From contig NZ_LWHG01000011.1 of assembly GCF_001625445.1 (NCBI RefSeq), positions 992,001 through 1,056,000 of the forward strand: a stretch of DNA of 64,000 bases. Reading direction: 5' to 3'. This stretch comes from Haladaptatus sp. R4 (GTDB lineage: Archaea > Halobacteriota > Halobacteria > Halobacteriales > Haladaptataceae). Below the pieces are notes generated by a model. That model did not search any database and was not told the DNA's origin. It saw only the letters and a list, made by a program, of their open reading frames with translations. A program made the position numbers and the translations under genes. Every line of letters begins with the position of its first letter. The first letter of the stretch is position 1. This document shows, piece by piece, positions 7,933 to 15,980 of the stretch.

Positions 7933-9513
7933 ATGGCAGACGACAACATATCGCGGTTCGATAGACGTACATTCCTCAAAGCAACAGGTGCAGCCGGTGC
8001 GGCGGCGGCCATGAGTGGCGTTACGATGGCGACGCCCGGTCGTGAGCCCGGACCGAAAGAGGACGAGATTCTGGTCGGCGTTTCGGCCGGTCACGGTGAC
8101 ATCGAACAGGCAGTCACCGCAAAATCCCCGATGGACATCAACGTCGTTCACAAGAACGAACACCTGCGCTACGTCGCAGTGAAGCTCCCGAGCGCGATGC
8201 CCGACTCGGCCCGACAGAGCTTCATCGACGCAATCGAGAAGCGCGAAGGGATCAAATACGCGGAGCAGAACACGACGCACTCGACGTACCTCACGCCGGA
8301 CGACCCCAAATTTAGCCAGCAGTACGCGCCACAGATGGTCAACTCCGACGACGCGTGGGACACCACCCTCGGCAGTCACGACGTCACCATCGCCGTCGTG
8401 GACACGGGTGCACAGTACGACCACCCGGACCTGCAGGCGAACTACAAATCGGACCCCGGAAAGGACTTCGCCGACGACGACAGCGACCCGTACCCGGACG
8501 CGCCGCAGGACGAGTACCACGCGACCCACGTTTCCGGCATCGCCGCCGGTGCCATCGACAACGGCACCGGTGTCGCAGGACAGGGTAACTCCTCGCTCAT
8601 CAACGGCCGTGCGCTCGACGAGGGCGGCAGCGGTTCCACGTCCGACATCGCGGACGCCATCCGCTGGGCCGCGGACCAGGGTGCCGACGTCATCAACATG
8701 TCCCTCGGTGGCGGTGGCTACACGAGCACGATGAAGAACGCGGTTACCTACGCCTCCAACAACGGCGTCTTCATCGCGTGTGCAGCGGGTAACGACGGCT
8801 CCGGCAGCGTCTCGTACCCGGCGGGATACAGCGAATGTCTCGCTGTCTCCGCTATCGACTCGAACGGAAACCTCGCTTCCTTCTCGCAGTACGGTAGCAA
8901 GGTCGAACTCTGTGCCCCCGGTGTGGACGTCCTCTCGACGACGACCGAAACGCGCGGTTCCTACGAGAAGCTCTCGGGTACCTCGATGGCAACCCCCGTC
9001 GTCTCCGGCGTCGCCGGACTGACGCTCGCACAGTGGGATCTCACCAACTCGGAGCTCCGAAGCCACCTCAAGAACACGGCCGTCGACGTGGGCCTGTCCT
9101 CGGATGAGCAGGGCAGCGGCCGTGTCGATGCCTACAACGCCGTTACTACCGATCCCGGCAGCGGAAGCGGCGGCGGTGGCGATGGCGGCAGCGATTCCAC
9201 GAGCGGATCCGCCAGCGGTTCGCTCTCCGGCTATTCCGACTACGCCGACTACACGTGGTCGTGGAACTACAGCAGCCCGAGCCAAGTCGTCGTGGAACTC
9301 GACGGACCGAGCGACGCCGACTTCGACCTCTACGTCAACACGGGAACGTCGAGCGCGGCGAGTCCGAGCAGCTACGACTACTCGTCCACCACCACGAACA
9401 GCCAGGAAACGATCACCATCGACAGTCCCGACACGTCCACCGACATGCAGATCGACGTGGACTCCTACAGCGGGTCGGGTAGCTACACCGTGACGATCAC
9501 GGAATACCAGTAA
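7933..9513 (+). CDS. Tat-exported halolysin-like subtilase (S8)
   Basis: A 526-aa secreted serine protease. The N-terminus has a Tat signal (DRRTFLKATGAAGAAAAMSG, Arg11-Arg12) and a ~100-residue I9-type propeptide. The catalytic triad is Asp157 (VVDTGAQYDHPD), His196 (YHATHVSG) and Ser351 (SGTSMATP), with the oxyanion Asn in AAGNDG. After a Gly/Ser/Asp linker (~residues 405-430) comes a C-terminal beta domain like the PPC domain (DADFDLYVNTG ... GSYTVTI), typical of halolysins and probably cleaved or used for stability. Likely extracellular protein degradation. It stands alone with its own strong promoter. Confidence 0.95.
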   Translation: MADDNISRFDRRTFLKATGAAGAAAAMSGVTMATPGREPGPKEDEILVGVSAGHGDIEQAVTAKSPMDINVVHKNEHLRYVAVKLPSAMPDSARQSFIDAIEKREGIKYAEQNTTHSTYLTPDDPKFSQQYAPQMVNSDDAWDTTLGSHDVTIAVVDTGAQYDHPDLQANYKSDPGKDFADDDSDPYPDAPQDEYHATHVSGIAAGAIDNGTGVAGQGNSSLINGRALDEGGSGSTSDIADAIRWAADQGADVINMSLGGGGYTSTMKNAVTYASNNGVFIACAAGNDGSGSVSYPAGYSECLAVSAIDSNGNLASFSQYGSKVELCAPGVDVLSTTTETRGSYEKLSGTSMATPVVSGVAGLTLAQWDLTNSELRSHLKNTAVDVGLSSDEQGSGRVDAYNAVTTDPGSGSGGGGDGGSDSTSGSASGSLSGYSDYADYTWSWNYSSPSQVVVELDGPSDADFDLYVNTGTSSAASPSSYDYSSTTTNSQETITIDSPDTSTDMQIDVDSYSGSGSYTVTITEYQ

Positions 9514-9688
9514 TTCCCATTCGATTGGTCCCCTCCTCTCGTTCTCACAGCCGAAGAGTGACGACGTTGCGAAATTTCCACCGCGGTTCGCTATCCGCCG
9601 GTTTCGAACTACGGCAGTGGAGCCGTCTCCGAATTTTACACCGGATGACACCACGCGGTTTATCCCTCGCTACGACAAATCGTCGGTC

Positions 9689-11379
9689 ATGGTCGAGCCG
9701 ACTGGAATCACCGCCGGACTCATCAACCTCCTCGCCGTTTTCATCATCGCGGCGAGCGTGGGTGTTTTCGTTGCCAAAGTCGGACGGTTTCCCTACACTA
9801 TCGCCCTCCTCCTCGCCGGACTCGCCGTTTCGATACTCGGTATCAACATCGACATCACGCTCACACACGACCTCATCCTGCTCGTGCTGTTGCCGCCGCT
9901 CCTGTTCGAGGGCGCGGCGACCACCGACCTCGATAGCTTCCGCGAGAACCTCGGGTTAGTGTTGACGCTCGCGGTTCCCGGCCTCATCGTCTCGATTCTC
10001 ATTCTCGGGGTGATGGGCCACTACGCCTTCGGCTATCCGCTGTTGCTCGCCACGCTGTTCGCCGCGATGATCCTCCCGACCGACCCGGTGTCCGTCTTGG
10101 CGCTGTTCGAGGAACTCGGTGCGCCCGAGCGGTTGTCGGTACTGGTCGAGGGCGAGAGCCTGCTCAACGACGGCGTCGGCGTCGTCGTCTTCTCCGCGCT
10201 CTTCGTGCTCGTGAAACGGTCGGTGGAGAACGACATCGAACTCTCGAAACTCATCACCCCGAAGGTCATCGGTAACACAGCGATCGAAATCGTCGTCGCC
10301 AGTATCGGCGGTTTGGTCGTCGGCCTCGCCGCTGGCTACCTCATCTACCGCGTCATGGTCAACCTGGACGAGCACATGACCGAAATCGTCCTCACGCTCA
10401 TCCTCGCCTACGGGAGCTTCCTGCTCGCGGAACACTACTTCCACGTCAGCGGCGTCATCGCAACCGTCACCGCCGGACTCCTCATCGGCAACCGCGGCGC
10501 GGAGTACGCGATGAGCCCCCAAACGAAGATTTCCGTGTTCAACACGTGGGACACCGCCGCGTTCCTCGTCAACACGCTCATCTTCGTCCTCATCGGCGCG
10601 AAGACGCCCATCCACCAGATGGTCGATAACTGGCAACTCATCGTCATCGCCATCGTCCTCACGCTGGTCGTCCGCGCCATCACCGTCTACCCCTTCACCG
10701 AGGCGGTCAACCGATTCACTCGGAGCGATATTCCGTTCTCCTATCAGCACGTGATGGTGTGGGGTGGCCTACACGCCTCGATTCCCATCGCGCTCGTACT
10801 GGGGCTTCCGTCGAGTTCCCGCACATCGGGGAACTCCGTTCGATGGTGTTCGGCGTCGCCGCGTTCAGCCTCATCGTCCAGGGGCTGACGATGAGCAACC
10901 TCCTCGACCGCCTGAACATCGTCACCCGAACCGAGACCGAGGAACTGTACGAACTCCTCCTCGGGCGCGCGCGTGCGGTCGATTCCGCGCTCGAAGCCGC
11001 CGACCGCCTCCACAACCGCGGTGACCTCCCGGGCGACGTGTACGACGACTTCCGCGGCGAGTACGAGGCCGAAAAGGACGACCTGAACACGACCATCTCC
11101 CGCCTGCTCCACGAGAACCCCGAACTCCGCCGGGAGGAACTTCTCGTCGGCGAGCGCCGCGTCCTCAAACAGGAAAAGAGCGCCGTCATGGACGCCATGC
11201 GCTCGGGCGTCATCAGCGACGACGTGGGTGAACGACTGTTGGAGGAAGTGGACTTGAAACTCGACCGCGTCGATACTGGTCAGAGCACTGTCCGCGACGA
11301 CCCCGACAACGAAGCCTACGAGGAGTTCTGGCGCGCTCGCGTGAAGGAGTACGGCCTCGATACGTCCTCCGGCGACTAG
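9689..11379 (+). pseudogene. CPA1-type Na+/H+ antiporter, frame broken near 10,805
   Basis: Frame 1 from ATG 9689 encodes ~12 membrane helices of a CPA1/NhaP-type sodium/proton antiporter: LLPPLLFEGA, the ion-site region ILPTDPVSVLALFEELGAPE, and EGESLLNDGVGVV. At about 10,800-10,815 (ALVLGLP) the conserved frame stops making sense and continues one base back as EFPHIGELRSMVFGVAAFSLIVQGLTM. It then runs through a cytosolic tail of ~150 aa to 11379. One missing base explains the break; restored length is about 563 aa. Everything on both sides is well conserved, so this is either a recent mutation or a sequence error. If real, the two pieces end at 10888 and could restart at ATG 10843 (MVFGVAAF). 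Confidence 0.85.
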
Positions 11380-11430
11380 GAAAGCGACAGTGGGGAAGAG
11401 TTGTAGTCGGTTCTGCTTTTCTCGGAAGTG

Positions 11431-11471
11431 CAGTAACTGAGAAGACGACCCAGAAAGTTCTCGCGCGTTCG
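11431..11471 (+). repeat. Copy A of dispersed non-coding repeat module (partial)
   Basis: CAGTAACTGAGAAGACGACC followed by a diverged CAGAAAGTTCTCGCGCG. It matches the conserved head of the repeat family found at 11501, 12116, 12188 and 37692. Confidence 0.6.
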
Positions 11472-11500
11472 CTATGAGACGTGTTTGATTGATGTGTGGT

Positions 11501-12161
11501 TGCAGCTACTGAGAGGCAGTCCTCGAAAGCCCTCGCCACGCTCGCGGTTGTTGTGCGGGATATTCTGGCCTCTTCGCCACGTTCGGCCAGAATAGTGGCC
11601 CACACAACAACCACGATAAACGCGAGCGGGCGGCCCCTTTCATTCCACCGTCAGAGCAAAGCTCTGACGAGGACACCCAAACACAGCACCGCGACGTCCC
11701 CACACACCTCCCCAGCCGATTCCTCCGGGAGAGCTTCGCTCTCCCGTGCTCTCGCTCACTTCGTTCACGAGAACTCCGCTCGTCGCTAGCGCTCCTCGGT
11801 CGTCATCCCTCGCACGCTATCGGCACCGACCGTCGGCAAACCACTTGCCTCCGGCCGGTGTCAGCGCGAGCCACCCGGCTGGACGGGGTAGCCGATACTG
11901 ACCAACTGCACGGCGCGCGAAGGCGCACTACTGTGCGCCCGCGCGAGGGACGAGCGACCAGCGGGAGCGAGGAGGCTGGGGAGGCGTGTGGGCGGCGGCG
12001 GGGCGGATGCGGGGCGGGGTGGGACTGAAAGGGGCCGTCGCTCGCGTTTACGTGGTCGTCTACACGAGCAACTATCCGCACGCGGTGCGGACGCGGATAT
12101 CTCGTGGAGCGACCGCGAGCGGGCGGGGGCTTTCGAGTCGTCTTCTCGGTAACTGAAATCG
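11501..12161. repeat. Long modular inverted repeat element
   Basis: The left arm (from 11501 inward) and right arm (from 12161 inward) read as imperfect reverse complements for roughly 220-300 bases. Matching modules in order are: the head CAG-TACTGAGA-CCTCGAAAGCCC-CGC...CTCGCGG (11501-11547; minus copy 12116-12161); an arm-specific hairpin (left 11546-11618, GTTGTTGTG...CACAACAAC with TATTCTGGCC/GGCCAGAATA; right about 12060-12107, CACGAG..ATCCGC/GCGGAT..CTCGTG); TAAACGCGAGC followed by CGGCCCCTTTCA (left about 11617-11642, right about 12026-12052); and CACACxCCTCCCCAGCC (left 11701-11717, right 11973-11990). The core is about 11815-11940. No gene is inside. Confidence 0.75.
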
Positions 12162-12187
12162 CAAAACTAGGAAAGTCGTGTCATAAC

Positions 12188-12235
12188 GAGCGTGGCGAGG
12201 GCTTTCGAAGTCGTCTTCTCGGTAACTGAAATCGC
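12188..12235 (-). repeat. Copy D of the dispersed repeat head
   Basis: GCGTGGCGAGGGCTTTCGAA followed by GTCGTCTTCTCGGTAACTGA and AATCGC. It is nearly identical to the minus-oriented copy at 12116-12161, 72 bases away, so the two heads form a short tandem. Confidence 0.7.
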
Positions 12236-12380
12236 AGAATCATCAACCACGACTTGGAGCGGGGGCAATTTTCGAGGCGGTTTACGTCCCAGCAACTCCA
12301 CTAACAAACTAACCAAACATGTCTCTTCAGAACCGACCGACGACACCACTCTTACGAAAAAATCAGCGTTGAATCCGCTG

Positions 12381-12578
12381 TTACGATCCCCTGTTGCAGC
12401 TGTAGCCAGTTGGGTACTCTCCAACCGTTTCAATCGAGATGCTGTCGAGTCCCTCACAATGGTCGTGAATCAACTCCAGTAACTCCTCGTCCACATCGGC
12501 GGGACCGAGTCCGTTGAGACGTAGGATAGTCTGTTCGGTGACGGTACTCTTTTCTTGAGAAGGTTCGTTGTTTGGCAT
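12381..12578 (-). CDS. Small acidic hypothetical protein
   Basis: A possible 65-aa protein starting MPNNEPSQEKSTVTEQ. The middle (LNGLGPADVDEELLELIHDH) has the acidic amphipathic composition of real haloarchaeal proteins, unlike other frames in this zone. It ends Cys-Asn-Arg-Gly-Ser after a single CNR. I do not recognise the family. A 7-bp inverted repeat GCTTCGA/TCGAAGC (12579-12597) abuts the start and could be an operator. No good TATA box is visible, so expression is uncertain. Confidence 0.4.
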   Translation of the reverse strand: MPNNEPSQEKSTVTEQTILRLNGLGPADVDEELLELIHDHCEGLDSISIETVGEYPTGYSCNRGS

Positions 12579-12868
12579 GCTTCGATAGCCTCGAAGCAAT
12601 CGGGGTCAGTGCTCTGACACTGGCCTTTCAGCGAATACCCCGATTACTTCCCGTGGGAATTTTGACTACGACGAGTTAATTCTATTGGTTTGTGAGGTTG
12701 AAAATTCGGCAGAAACCAGCGTTTTGAACCCCGAACTCACCTCTCTCCAGTTCGTTGCCATCGCTCTCTATTTATTGTCGTCAGAAGTTTTGCGAGAGCC
12801 TGTGGTTAGGCCCCTTCGCGTTGTTGCGAGGGAAGAACGCTCGCTGCGGTCTTCCTGCACTCGTGTGA
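12579..12868. other. Non-coding stretch between small ORF and tRNA scar
   Basis: No convincing gene. It contains the palindromic GCTTCGA/TCGAAGC (12579-12597), a CAGTG/CACTG dyad (12606-12622), and a first partial copy of the tRNA-Leu 3' end (TGCGAGGGAAG, 12825-12835). Confidence 0.45.
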
Positions 12869-12869
12869 G

Positions 12870-12890
12870 TGCGAGGGAAGGGAGTTGAAC
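12870..12890. repeat. Direct repeat of the tRNA-Leu 3' end (possible att site)
   Basis: TGCGAGGGAAGGGAGTTGAAC here is identical to 12968-12988, which is the acceptor stem plus T-arm part of tRNA-Leu. The copies are 98 bases apart in the same orientation. This is the pattern left by site-specific integration into a tRNA gene; nothing in the 98-base interval looks like a gene. Confidence 0.65.
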
Positions 12891-12968
12891 TACATCCAGA
12901 CGTTCCGTCTGGCCTCATTCAACGCCCTTCGTTCGCAGTCGTGCGCTCAGTTGATTGCGCACAGACAT

Positions 12969-13052
12969 GCGAGGGAAGGGAGTTGAACCCTTGGACCTCT
13001 ACAGGAGCGGATCTTGAGTCCGCCGCCGTTGGCCGGGCTTGGCTACCCTCGC
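12969..13052 (-). tRNA. tRNA-Leu (anticodon CAA)
   Basis: An 84-base class-II tRNA read on the minus strand. The acceptor stem GCGAGGG pairs with CCCTCGC. The D arm contains GCC..GGC. The anticodon stem GCGGA/TCCGC encloses the loop CTCAAGA, giving anticodon CAA, which reads UUG leucine codons. A long variable arm (TCCTGTAGAGGTCC) is typical of Leu. The T arm AAGGG/CCCTT carries TTCAACT. CCA is not encoded. A minus-strand TATA-like GTTTTAAC lies at about 13079-13086, the right distance upstream. Confidence 0.95.
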
Positions 13053-13140
13053 ACGCAGTTTCTATTCCATCCTCCGGGTGTTAAAACGTTCCGAATCGAG
13101 AAACGACACTCCTTTTCCATATCGCCGCGCCTCTCGAACC

Positions 13141-13935
13141 ATGACGAACGTCGATTCCCGCCTCGAATTGGCCGAACGCGCCGCGACCGCAGGGAGCGAA
13201 ATCGCGTCCGAGGGCTTCCGACACGACCTCGCAGTCGAGACGAAATCCAACAAGACGGACGTGGTGACGGAGTTCGACCGCCGGAGTCAACGCCGTGTCA
13301 TCGAGGTTATCGAAGCCGAGTTTCCCGACGATGCAATCGTCGGCGAGGAGGAAGACGCGCTGAAGGAAGTCCCCGCGGAGGGCGACGTGTGGGTCGTGGA
13401 CCCCATCGACGGGACGAACAACTTCGTCCGCGGGATTCCGCTGTGGACGACCAGCGTCGCGGCGGTCCGCGAGGGCGAAACCGTCGCGGCCGCGAACGTC
13501 TGCCCGGCGCTGGGTGATGTCTATACGGCGAACGAGGACGGCGCGTATCTGAACGGCGAGACGATTTCGGTCAGCGACCGCACGGACCCCGAGACGTTCA
13601 CGGTCTGTCCGACGATTTGGTGGGAGTTCGACCGGCGGGACGAGTACGCCGCGACCGTCGAGGGAATCGTGAAGCGCTTCGGCGACATGCGTCGGTTCGG
13701 GTGTGCCCAAATCGTTCTCGGGATGGTGGCCAGCGGTGCGCTCGACGGCACCGTGACGAACGTCGTCCCGAACCCGTGGGACACGGTCGCGGGCGTGTTC
13801 ATGGTTCGGCGGGCGGGCGGAACGGTGACGGACATTCACGGCGACTCGTGGACGACCGAAAGTCGGGGATTGGTCGCTTCCAACGGGGAGGCACACGACG
13901 ACGTACTCGCGGCGGCTCGCGAGGCGGAAAAATAG
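13141..13935 (+). CDS. Inositol monophosphatase family phosphatase
   Basis: A 264-aa Mg-dependent phosphatase of the IMPase/FBPase superfamily. Metal-binding motifs are visible: GEEED around residues 68-72, DPIDGTNNF at 87-95 (Asp87 and Asp90 are the metal ligands), and NPWDTVAG with Asp214. Archaeal members dephosphorylate inositol-1-phosphate and often fructose-1,6-bisphosphate, so a role in either inositol lipid synthesis or gluconeogenesis is possible. The open frame continues upstream through the tRNA flank; ATG 13141 is the first start after the promoter-like CATATC. Stands alone. Confidence 0.9.
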   Translation: MTNVDSRLELAERAATAGSEIASEGFRHDLAVETKSNKTDVVTEFDRRSQRRVIEVIEAEFPDDAIVGEEEDALKEVPAEGDVWVVDPIDGTNNFVRGIPLWTTSVAAVREGETVAAANVCPALGDVYTANEDGAYLNGETISVSDRTDPETFTVCPTIWWEFDRRDEYAATVEGIVKRFGDMRRFGCAQIVLGMVASGALDGTVTNVVPNPWDTVAGVFMVRRAGGTVTDIHGDSWTTESRGLVASNGEAHDDVLAAAREAEK

Positions 13936-14032
13936 CATCGAAAGCAGACGATTATGATTTATAATTCCTATTTGCGACTCGATTCCGATGCGGGTGTACA
14001 ATTATTTAGCGGTGGGGCATTACCGTAGCGAT

Positions 14033-14500
14033 ATGAACCTGGATGACACAGACCGCGCCATTCTGAAAGCCCTCCAAGTGAACGCACGAACACCGTTCAG
14101 CGAGATAGCACGGCAGATCGACATGTCCAGTGCGACGGTTCACGACCGCGTCAACCGGATGGAAGAAGCGGGCGTCATCACCGGCTATCACGCCAGCGTG
14201 GACCCGAAGAAGATATCGCTCGGTATCTCCGCGTTCGTCGGTCTCCGCGTGGAACAGGGTCGTGAGAAGGACACGCTCAAACGACTCGAAGGGATCGAGG
14301 GAATTCAGGAGGTTCACCTCACTACTGGGTCGTGGGACGTTTTAGCACGGGTGTACGCCGAGAACGCGGACAGTCTCCGCGAACTGATGTTCGACAACAT
14401 CGCGCAGATGGACGGTTTCGCCCGCTCACAGACGATGGTCGTCCTCGGGTCGCCCTACGAAAGCAACGAACTCCCCCTGAAGATGGGTTCCGAGGAGTGA
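14033..14500 (+). CDS. Lrp/AsnC family transcription regulator
   Basis: A 155-aa regulator. The N-terminal HTH begins [17 protein letters not shown] and includes the recognition segment [19 protein letters not shown]. The C-terminal RAM ligand-binding domain ([26 protein letters not shown]) follows. Haloarchaeal homologues sense amino acids or redox state. ATG 14033 is supported by a TATA-like AATTATTTAG at about 14000-14009. It precedes the DUF63 gene by 43 bases, and the two could be co-transcribed. Confidence 0.92.
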   Translation: MNLDDTDRAILKALQVNARTPFSEIARQIDMSSATVHDRVNRMEEAGVITGYHASVDPKKISLGISAFVGLRVEQGREKDTLKRLEGIEGIQEVHLTTGSWDVLARVYAENADSLRELMFDNIAQMDGFARSQTMVVLGSPYESNELPLKMGSEE

Positions 14501-14543
14501 CAAGACCGGAACCCTAAAACCTGTTCGCTTCGCTTCGTGCGAT

Positions 14544-15673
14544 ATGGATACCGCAAGCGAGGGACTCGAAAACGAGCGCCTGTGGTTGGGGGCGGTCGCC
14601 GCCGCCATCGTCGCCCTGGTCGGTGGTGCGCTCGCCTTCCCGAAACAAGTGTACGACGGCTTCATCTGGCAGTATTTTTGGGGACCCGTACTGGCCGACG
14701 CGAAAGGAGCAGAGTGTGCCGTCCGTAGCGGCGGCGCGACGAAATACATCTACGACGCGGGCACGTGCGCGACAGCGCCCGGTCCGGTTGCCGTTCCCGG
14801 TTACACTTTCGTCTCGGAAGTCGCTACGCCGTTACGCTCATCGTCGCGCTGATGGGCGTCGTTTTCCTGCTCCGCCGCCTGAACGTCGGCGAGGAGCGAG
14901 GCCTCTTCTTCGCGCTCTTCCCGTTCATGCTCTTCGGCGGTGCCCTTCGGGTCGTCGAAGACGCAAACAACGCGCTCGGAGCGGGGCACAGCTCGATCCC
15001 CTTCCCGTGGAACACCCTCATCATCAGCCCGGTGATCTATTTCACCGTCTTCGCCGTCACCCTCGCGGCACTCGTCGTGAGCGTTGCCCTCGAACGACGG
15101 GGTATCGTCGAGAACTACGAATATCCGCTCGCCGGAATCGGAACGCTCGTACTCGCCCTCACGGTGGGCCATCTCGTCGTGCTTGCGATGACGACGAGTC
15201 AACTCGAATTCTATCCGCAGATACTCGTCGTCGTCCTCGGCGGTGCGACGCTCGTCACCGGAATCGTCTGGTGGTTGGTGGAGCGGTTCGCCCCTGAAGT
15301 CAACGCGGGAACGGCCGCCATCGGTGCGGTCGTCATCTGGGGGCACTCGGTGGACGGCATCGCAAACGTCGCCGTTCTCGACTGGTCCGGTGCGCTCGGT
15401 CTCCCGGGTCCCTACACCGCGAAGCACCCCGTCAACCGGGCGATTATCGACATCACGTCCGGTGTACTTCCCCCGTCGATAACCAACGTCATCGGGACGG
15501 CATGGCCGTTCCTACTCGTAAAAATCGTCGCCGCGCTCGCCGTCGTTTGGGTGTTCGACGAGCAAATATTCGAAGAAAGCCCTCGCTACGCCATTCTGCT
15601 CCTCATCGCCATCGTCGCGGTCGGTCTCGGTCCAGGGACTCGCGATATGCTTCGGGCAACGTTCGGAATCTAA
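14544..15673 (+). pseudogene. DUF63 family membrane protein, frame broken near 14,822
   Basis: The two halves of a DUF63 multi-helix membrane protein lie in different frames. The first (from ATG 14544, [16 protein letters not shown]) reads through [13 protein letters not shown] to PGYTFVSEV. At about 14,818-14,826 the conserved sequence resumes one base back as [20 protein letters not shown]. It continues with ~7 more helices ([30 protein letters not shown]) to 15673. Restoring one base gives about 376 aa. DUF63 proteins are archaeal and of unknown function. The break type matches that of the antiporter 4 kb upstream, which points to sequence error or recent decay. Confidence 0.8.
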
Positions 15674-15831
15674 CTGAACCGTTCCAACGTCGATTCCGGG
15701 AAGTATCGGTCGCCACAGTTTCGACATTCCGCAACTTCGACTGATCCCGCGTTCAGTTGGTCGATACTTATGTTTCGTTTCGATAGGGATGACCCACACG
15801 TCGCACACGATAGGTCGAACTCGGTCGTCAT
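15670..15831 (-). CDS. 53-aa zinc-ribbon small protein
   Basis: A short gene too small for standard cut-offs: [20 protein letters not shown], an Ile/Asp/Gly linker, then [20 protein letters not shown]. Two CxxC(G) knuckles about 24 residues apart form a one-domain zinc ribbon. Haloarchaea carry many such 40-70-aa zinc-finger micro-proteins, several of which act in stress response or regulation; the target here is unknown. Its stop overlaps the DUF63 stop by two bases (convergent). A TATA-like TAAATAATG (minus strand, ~15868-15876) supports ATG 15831. Confidence 0.75.
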   Translation of the reverse strand: MTTEFDLSCATCGSSLSKRNISIDQLNAGSVEVAECRNCGDRYFPESTLERFS

Positions 15832-15980
15832 ACGGTTACCACTCCGGACATGTATGAAGAATTACCCATTATTTACACCCTCTACCATAGTAGTTACGGC
15901 CACCCCCCACATAAAACCCATGTGTCTAGCTAGCGCGGTTCATATCTCTCTCCGAAGGCAGTTCGAAATCGCGGTGATAG

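Larger units (their letters stand above)
11380..12380. other. Gene-poor zone left of tRNA-Leu
   Basis: About 1 kb with no credible coding sequence on either strand. It holds the modular inverted repeat described separately and several perfect hairpins: CGTCAGAGC/GCTCTGACG around AAA (about 11650-11670), CGGGAGAGC/GCTCTCCCG around TTC (about 11726-11747), and GCGCAC/GTGCGC at ~11923-11939. Short open frames here translate the repeat itself (ARAFEVVFSVTE-like strings) and are not genes. Confidence 0.7.

Noticed and set aside
7921..9654. 577-aa minus-strand open frame opposite the subtilase
   Set aside because: Val/Arg/Gly-rich antisense shadow; the plus strand has an intact catalytic triad and Tat signal.
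11496..12482. Several 60-130-aa frames in the repeat zone
   Set aside because: They translate the dispersed repeat (SKALATL.. and ARAFEV.. strings on opposite strands) and share no protein-like composition.
12685..12888. 67-aa plus-strand frame
   Set aside because: Its end is made of the tRNA-end repeats; no conserved composition.
12825..12890. Second tRNA downstream of tRNA-Leu
   Set aside because: Only the 3' acceptor and T-stem sequence is repeated; no D arm or anticodon arm.
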